This document shows positions 1-5,232 of a stretch of 5,232 bases of DNA, piece after piece; within the stretch, counting starts at the first letter, position 1; each line of letters starts with the position of its first letter. The notes beneath the pieces are model-generated. The model worked only from the letters and a program-made list of their open reading frames with translations, was not told where the DNA came from and made no database searches. Source of the stretch: JANQQZ01 sp039179915 (GTDB taxonomy: Bacteria; Planctomycetota; Phycisphaerae; Phycisphaerales; UBA1924); the NCBI GenBank assembly GCA_039179915.1, contig JBCDEF010000193.1, positions 1-5,232 of the forward strand, written 5' to 3'. A program made the translations under genes and the position numbers.

Positions 1-207
1 CAGGAGGAGGTCGTCGCCGGCGACGTAGGGCCGGTGGTCGGCGAACTCGACGGACTCGCCCCGCTTCTTGCTTCGGCGTTCGCCCTTGAGCCGGCCGGTG
101 AGGATCTTGCGGCTGGAGATATCGAGCCGATCGAGCCGGGCGATGAGATCGCCGGGCAGGAGATCGTCGAGCGACGCGGGCCGGGTTGGGGAGGGGGTGC
201 GGAGCAT
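1..207 (-). CDS. DUF58 domain-containing protein, N-terminal part (runs off the left edge)
   Basis: Only the first 69 codons are inside the window; the frame is open to base 1. The translation has the usual N-terminal block of DUF58 proteins: a leader, then LLPGDLIARLDRLDI (residues 16-30), a basic stretch with GRLKGERRSKKRG, then VEFADHRPYVAGDD. The family typically reads Y-x-P-G-D-D followed by x-R-x-x-D-W; here the proline is alanine and the residues after GDD are leucines before the edge. DUF58 proteins carry a VWA-like fold and are nearly always encoded next to a MoxR ATPase, as here apart from one intervening gene. The ATG at 207-205 shares its A with the TGA of the upstream gene (TGATG). 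No Shine-Dalgarno sequence is visible before it, so translation probably depends on reinitiation after the upstream gene. The family call is firm; the rest of the protein cannot be seen. Confidence 0.9.
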   Translation of the reverse strand, partial: MLRTPSPTRPASLDDLLPGDLIARLDRLDISSRKILTGRLKGERRSKKRGESVEFADHRPYVAGDDLLL

Positions 208-733
208 CAGTTCGCAATGACTTTTGTAAAAAAGCGGTGCAGCTCGTCTTCTATGCGAGCGTTGATCGCGTCAGTCTCTTGATTCGCCTTCGCATGTTCG
301 GCAGAACCGCTTGTATCGAGAAAGCGTCGTTCGCCGACGTCAATCCGTTTATCGGAATGACGAAGTCCCTCTCGGATCGCGTCTTCCAGCTTAGTCAATG
401 CTGGTTGGCATTCTGGAGCATCAATAAGCGTGTAGAGGCGAAGCCTGTGGACGATTGAGCGAACCTCGTTCGTCATACTCTCTTGATCACTGATCCGTTC
501 CACAGGCTTGTCTGGCTCAAGTAGTGCACGATTTAATCGAACGTTGGCTCTTCCCACAGCATCACATACAGCGGTGATAGCCAAGTTTCCAACAACGCGC
601 CTGCGCTCACGACGCTCTTTCCGTTCTTCACTGCGAAGTCGACGCCAATCGGTCACCGTCGCAACCACAATACCGCCAAGGATCGAAAATAAAGCGGCGA
701 AAACAGCTATCGCAAGCGCTTGATAAAAGTCGC

Positions 734-737
<4 letters not shown>
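207..737 (-). CDS. Unrecognised single-pass membrane protein between moxR and DUF58
   Basis: This is a 176-residue protein that I cannot assign to a family. Residues 5-29 form one hydrophobic helix (ALAIAVFAALFSILGGIVVA is its core). It is followed by a very basic, charged stretch at 30-47 (DWRRLRSEERKERRERRR), so the positive-inside rule puts the N-terminus outside and the 130-residue remainder in the cytoplasm. The remainder looks helical and charged; two cysteines (58, 110) are isolated and no catalytic motif is visible. The GTG start at 737-735 is chosen because it overlaps the moxR stop as GTGA, follows a G-rich tract, and includes the whole membrane helix; the only internal ATG (Met88) would lose the helix. 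The stop overlaps the DUF58 start as TGATG. By hand count, bases 241-720 are 253 of 480 G+C (53%), far below the neighbours, and the codons include TTA, ATA, AGA and CTA. A lineage-specific or acquired gene is likely. That it is a real gene is well supported; its function is unknown. Confidence 0.8.
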
Positions 738-1777
<1,040 letters not shown>

Positions 1778-1785
1778 GGGTGCTG

Positions 1786-1790
1786 CTCCT
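1786..1790 (-). promoter_or_regulatory. Shine-Dalgarno sequence of moxR
   Basis: AGGAG lies on the minus strand with eight bases between it and the ATG at 1777-1775, in the 23-base gap after the VWA gene stop. It is the clearest ribosome binding site in the window and sets the MoxR start. It suggests MoxR is translated independently of the upstream gene, unlike the other three internal starts, which overlap stop codons. Confidence 0.8.
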
Positions 1791-1800
1791 GTGGCTTGTT

Positions 1801-4794
1801 TCAGTCGTCGTCCGCCATCTCATCGCGTGCGCGTTTCTTGGCGCGCATGAGGCGGGAGAGGCCTTCTTCTTCGGGTTCGGTCGATGCTTCGGGCGTGGAC
1901 TTGATGCTTACTGCGGATCGATCGGTCTCGGGCGCACCGAGTTCGATGGGCTCGGCTTCGGCGTCCGGATCGGCTTCGAACTTGCGGGATGCGGCGGATG
2001 TGCCGGGCTCGCCATCGATCTTGGCGCGGGCCCGCTCGCGGGCGATGCGGAGGGAATCGACGCTCTCGCCGGTGTCGCGGCCGCCCTTGCCGGCGGCTCT
2101 GGCTGCGAGGCGTTTGAAGACCGCGAGATCGAGCCGGACTCGCCGGACGGCGACATCGACAAGGAAAAGCGCCAGCGTGATCATCGCGAAGAGCAGCACG
2201 GCCGGCTCGCGGGCGACGGGGCGTTCCAGATCGGTGCGCTGCCAGATATCTGCCTGCGTCGGGTCGGTCGGCAGGACGCGGCCGCCGGTGCGCTCGGCGA
2301 CGAGCCGGAGCAGGCCCGCGTTGTCTTCGATCGCGCGGAACTCGTCGGAGAAGGGCCGGGTGACGGCGGCCTGGACGGCGCCCTCGGTTCGGCCGCCGGC
2401 CTGCGTGGGCGCGTCGTAGCGCATGGCGACGACGTAGGAACCGGGGTCGTCGGTTCGAAAGCTGGCGACGTAGCGGCCCGGGCCGTCCTGGCGGAGGCGG
2501 AGCTCCTGGGTGTCGCCCTCGGGCCCGGCGACGCGGCCGATGATGGACGCGAAGTTGATGCGGCCGTCGTCGGCGTCGGCGAGATCGACGACGACGCGGG
2601 AGGTGTCGCCGTCGGTCTCGATGCGGGTGCGGGCCTCGGCGTTGCCGCTTGGGCGCATGGCCCAGCGGACGTGCTCGGCGATAAAGCTCTCGAAGCCTGG
2701 CCAGCCGGTCCAGGTGGGCGACCAGCGGGTTGTCAGGTCGCTGGTGTAGGCAACGACTCGTCCCAGGCCTCGCTGCCAGTGCGCCAGGATCGGGTCGTCC
2801 TCGGGGCCGCGGAGGGAGACGACGGCCAGGCCGTCCTGGCGATCGGTGGTGACGACATAGCCCTCGATCTTGGGCACGGCGGAGATGCCACGCATCGGCG
2901 GGCTGGGCATGCCGGTGAGGGTGGGCGCGAAGGGGTTGCCCTCCCAGATCAGCGATCGCTTCACGGTCTGGGCTTCTTTGATGAAGATCTGTGGCAGGGT
3001 GGCGAGCTGGCGGCTCTGGGTGACGGCATAGAAGTTGCCGCCGGTGGTTTCGGCGATGACGCGGAGCCTGAGCAAATCGGGGCTCCCGGGCCCGCCGTTG
3101 TGCGGGAAAACACCGACGGTGCTGATGGTGATGCCGTTGTCGACAAATCGTTGCAGGAGCGCTCGGCCGGGCGGGGATGGATCGCCGTCGCTGATGATGA
3201 TGGCGTGCTTCTGCCCGGCCTCGGCGGCGATGAGCCCGTCGAGCGCGACGCGGACGGAGGGGGCCATGTCCTGCATGTCGCCGAAGGTCAGACTTTTGAT
3301 GGACTGGCGGACCTCGGCGCCGCTGCCCTTGGGCGACATGGGGTGGACCCACCGGACGCCGCTGCCGCCGCCGGACCAGCTGAACTCGACGATGCCGACG
3401 AGGTCGAGTCGGCTGAGCGCGTCGACGGCCGCCTCGGCGGTGCGTTCGCCGTAGAACCGGCCCTCGGGCATCTCGACCGAGTGCATGATCAGGGCAAGGG
3501 CGCCCCGCGGCATGCGGCGGGTCTGGGGCGGGTCAAGCTGGACGGGGAGGATGTCTTCGACCTCGGTGCCGATCCAGCCGCCGGCGCCGAACGAGTCGGG
3601 CCCACCGAGCATGACCAGCCCCCCGCTGCCGTCTTCGACGTACGAAACCATGTTCTGGATCTGCGTCTGGCTGAACGAATAGGCGGGCGTGTTGCAGAGC
3701 ACGACGGCGTCGTAGGCGGAGAGCTCGACGAGCGAGGCGGGGCCGGTGCGCGGCTCGGCTTCCTCGACGTTGATGCCGGCGGCGGAGAGCGCGCGGACGA
3801 CGTTGGCCGAGTCCTCGGGCCGATCGGAGAGGACAAGGACGGTTGCCTCGCCGGCGTAGAAGGTGATGGCGGTAGCGCGGTTGTTGTCGGCGATGACGTC
3901 GTCGACGCCGGCTTCAAGAGGCTCAAAGACGGCCTCGAACTCCTGCGGTCCGGTGAGCTCGAGCGCGAGCGGGACGAGCAGGGTGTTGGTGCCCTCGCTG
4001 AGGCTGACCTCGACGCCCAGGTCGTTGCCGTCGCCGAGGCGGACGGGGCGGTCGTTGACGAGCAGGGTGAGCCGCCCGCGGACGGGGCGGGTGGCGCGGA
4101 GCGTGACGCGGGCGTTGATGATCTCGCCGGCGCGGGCGCTGGCGGGGGTATCGACGGCTTCGAGGATGACCTCGGACTCGTAGCGATAGGTCTGTGGCAG
4201 AACGTCGATCGGGACGCCGGCGGCGCGGGCGCGGTCGGCGGCGGCGAGCAGGCTGCCCTGGGTCTCGTTGCCGTCGGTGATCAGCAGCAGGCGGTATGCC
4301 GCGTCGCCGGGGCGGACGGCCAGGGCCATGCGGACGGCTTCTTCGAGGTTGGTGCCATCGGCCGCGGGCACTGTGCGGGCCTCGACCTCGCTGGTCAGCG
4401 GGCTGGGCAGGGCCTGGACATAGGCCTCCCGGGCCGCGGTGACGGTGCCGAGCAGGTCGAGTCGGGAACGCCGGCCGATGCCCGCGGCCTGCTCGACGTA
4501 GGCTTCGGCCTCGGCCTGCTTCGAGGTCGGCACCGAGCGGCTCATGTCGAGCACGGCGGTGACGGCGAGCTTGTCCGACTCGTCGCGCAGGCCCGGTTCG
4601 GCGAGCGTCATCGCCAAGAGGGCGATGACGACCAGCCGGGCCGCGACGGTGAGCCACCGCGACCGGCCCGCCGCGAGCGAGAGGCTCCGGCGGGCCATCA
4701 GCAGGGAGACCGCGCCGGCGACCACGCCGACCACAAGCCACTCGGGCGAGGCGAGCTCGATCGGGCCGAGATGCACCGCCGCGAGCGTGATCAT
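1801..4794 (-). CDS. Membrane-anchored VWA protein with GATase1-like insert
   Basis: A 997-residue protein with the architecture of large planctomycete VWA/GATase-like proteins. Two N-terminal helices (about 18-34 and 49-65) flank a basic loop. VWA domain 1 (about 76-200) has a full MIDAS: DMSRS (83-87), DGTN (T148) and TDG (173-175). A beta-sandwich-like linker (about 205-310) leads to a GATase1-like fold (about 317-425) with GGPDSFGAGGW (397-407) but no visible GxCxG nucleophile elbow, so catalysis is doubtful. VWA domain 2 (about 431-605) is degenerate: MHSVE (437-441) replaces DxSxS, although SDGD (535-538) remains. Further C-terminal are GLGRVVAYTSDLTTRW (676-691), a TGGRVLPTDP segment (837-846), a third helix (863-883) and a charged tail. 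Positive-inside topology puts the body outside and the tail inside. The ATG at 4794 is chosen because it forms ATGA with the upstream stop; a longer reading to 4917 adds 41 arginine-rich residues that are only the shadow of the upstream gene. Its likely role is as the envelope partner of MoxR. Confidence 0.93.
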   Translation of the reverse strand: MITLAAVHLGPIELASPEWLVVGVVAGAVSLLMARRSLSLAAGRSRWLTVAARLVVIALLAMTLAEPGLRDESDKLAVTAVLDMSRSVPTSKQAEAEAYVEQAAGIGRRSRLDLLGTVTAAREAYVQALPSPLTSEVEARTVPAADGTNLEEAVRMALAVRPGDAAYRLLLITDGNETQGSLLAAADRARAAGVPIDVLPQTYRYESEVILEAVDTPASARAGEIINARVTLRATRPVRGRLTLLVNDRPVRLGDGNDLGVEVSLSEGTNTLLVPLALELTGPQEFEAVFEPLEAGVDDVIADNNRATAITFYAGEATVLVLSDRPEDSANVVRALSAAGINVEEAEPRTGPASLVELSAYDAVVLCNTPAYSFSQTQIQNMVSYVEDGSGGLVMLGGPDSFGAGGWIGTEVEDILPVQLDPPQTRRMPRGALALIMHSVEMPEGRFYGERTAEAAVDALSRLDLVGIVEFSWSGGGSGVRWVHPMSPKGSGAEVRQSIKSLTFGDMQDMAPSVRVALDGLIAAEAGQKHAIIISDGDPSPPGRALLQRFVDNGITISTVGVFPHNGGPGSPDLLRLRVIAETTGGNFYAVTQSRQLATLPQIFIKEAQTVKRSLIWEGNPFAPTLTGMPSPPMRGISAVPKIEGYVVTTDRQDGLAVVSLRGPEDDPILAHWQRGLGRVVAYTSDLTTRWSPTWTGWPGFESFIAEHVRWAMRPSGNAEARTRIETDGDTSRVVVDLADADDGRINFASIIGRVAGPEGDTQELRLRQDGPGRYVASFRTDDPGSYVVAMRYDAPTQAGGRTEGAVQAAVTRPFSDEFRAIEDNAGLLRLVAERTGGRVLPTDPTQADIWQRTDLERPVAREPAVLLFAMITLALFLVDVAVRRVRLDLAVFKRLAARAAGKGGRDTGESVDSLRIARERARAKIDGEPGTSAASRKFEADPDAEAEPIELGAPETDRSAVSIKSTPEASTEPEEEGLSRLMRAKKRARDEMADDD

Positions 4795-5232
4795 CCGCCG
4801 GCCCCGCCGGGGCGCGTGTACGGGTCGATCGGCCGGCCCGGCGCGTCGAAGACCTGGATGCGGTTGTTGCCGGAGTCGAGCACGAAGGCCTCCTCGCCGC
4901 GGACGGCGATGCCCCATGGGGAGGCGAGCTCGCCCGCCTCGCGGCCCGGAGCGCCGAACCGACGGACGATGCTCCCCGAGTCGAGCTCGACGAGGCTGAC
5001 GCGGTTGCCGCCGAACTCGGTTACCACAACGCGGCGGTCTTCGAGAAGCGCGATGCCATAGGGATACGAGAACAGCTCAACGCCGGGCCCGCCGATCCAG
5101 GCGATCAGCTCGCCGTCGAGCGAGAAGCGGCCGAGGCGGTGGTTGCAGGCGTCGGCCACGATGAGCTCGCCGGCGGCGGGATCGATCGCGATCGATTGCG
5201 GCCGGTTGAAGACGATCTCACCGGAGCGCTCG
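4791..5232 (-). CDS. NHL-repeat beta-propeller protein, C-terminal part (runs off the right edge)
   Basis: The last 146 codons of a gene whose 5' end is outside the window; the frame is open to the right edge. At least three NHL-type repeats are visible: RPQSIAIDPAAGELIVADACNHR, then SYPYGIALLEDRRVVVTEFGGNR, then SPWGIAVRGEEAFVLDSGNNR. Each has the pattern P-x-(G/S)-I-A followed by a strand, (A/T/D)-x-x-x-N-(R/H) and a closing strand ending near a glycine turn. NHL repeats form the blades of a beta-propeller used for protein or ligand binding and occasionally for catalysis. The third visible blade is close to the stop, so this is the C-terminal end of the propeller. A GTG at 5159-5157 lies inside a repeat (VADACNHR) and is not the start. 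The stop overlaps the start of the VWA gene as ATGA, which implies co-translation with the VWA/MoxR module. Whether the protein is exported cannot be judged without its N-terminus. Confidence 0.9.
   Translation of the reverse strand, partial: ERSGEIVFNRPQSIAIDPAAGELIVADACNHRLGRFSLDGELIAWIGGPGVELFSYPYGIALLEDRRVVVTEFGGNRVSLVELDSGSIVRRFGAPGREAGELASPWGIAVRGEEAFVLDSGNNRIQVFDAPGRPIDPYTRPGGAGG

Noticed and set aside
186..458. Plus-strand open frame of 90 codons over the small membrane gene
   Set aside because: It lies antisense to a gene with a coherent membrane helix and overlaps at both ends, and has no ribosome-binding sequence or recognisable content.
4795..4917. Earlier start for the VWA protein giving 41 extra residues
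   Set aside because: The added residues are arginine-rich and lie over the NHL repeat coding sequence; the ATGA overlap start leads directly to the membrane helices.
1780..5061. Plus-strand open frame of 1093 codons opposite the VWA and NHL genes
   Set aside because: Its translation is a low-complexity mix of Gly, Ala, Asp and Val with no domain pattern, as expected antisense to a GC-rich gene. The minus strand carries clear VWA, GATase-like and NHL motifs over the same bases.
5181..5196. Perfect 16-base palindrome ATCGATCGCGATCGAT
   Set aside because: It lies inside an NHL repeat and encodes part of the conserved Ile-Ala-Ile-Asp segment; it occurs once, with no sign of an operator or recombination site.

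Overview
The window is about 70% G+C, except for one gene. All five genes lie on the minus strand and read from high to low coordinates as one tightly packed operon. The gene set is a MoxR AAA+ ATPase, a DUF58 protein, a large membrane-anchored von Willebrand A (VWA) protein with a glutamine-amidotransferase-like insert, and an NHL-repeat protein. This set and the base composition suggest Planctomycetota, possibly Phycisphaerae. That placement is an inference from gene style; no rRNA or other marker is present.

Layout in transcription order: (1) the 3' end of an NHL-repeat beta-propeller gene, entering from the right edge (5232 to 4791); (2) a 997-residue VWA/GATase-like membrane protein (4794 to 1801), overlapping gene 1 by ATGA; (3) a complete MoxR ATPase (1777 to 734), after a 23-base gap that carries a good Shine-Dalgarno sequence; (4) a 176-residue protein with one N-terminal membrane helix (737 to 207), overlapping moxR by GTGA; (5) the first 69 codons of a DUF58 protein (207 to the left edge), joined to gene 4 by TGATG. 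No intergenic stretch exceeds 23 bases. No terminator, tRNA, rRNA, CRISPR array or mobile element was seen.

Functionally this looks like a MoxR/VWA/DUF58 module. In such modules a cytoplasmic AAA+ ATPase is thought to work with VWA proteins, which use a metal-ion adhesion site (MIDAS), in the assembly or activation of envelope protein complexes. The topology signals place the large VWA/GATase-like body outside the membrane, with a charged tail of about 114 residues inside, where MoxR would be.

The most unusual item is gene 4. It sits between moxR and the DUF58 gene, which are usually direct neighbours. It is only about 53% G+C against 70% or more around it, and the change falls close to its two ends. 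It resembles no family I recognise, yet it is translationally linked on both sides. It looks like an acquired or lineage-specific membrane component of the module.
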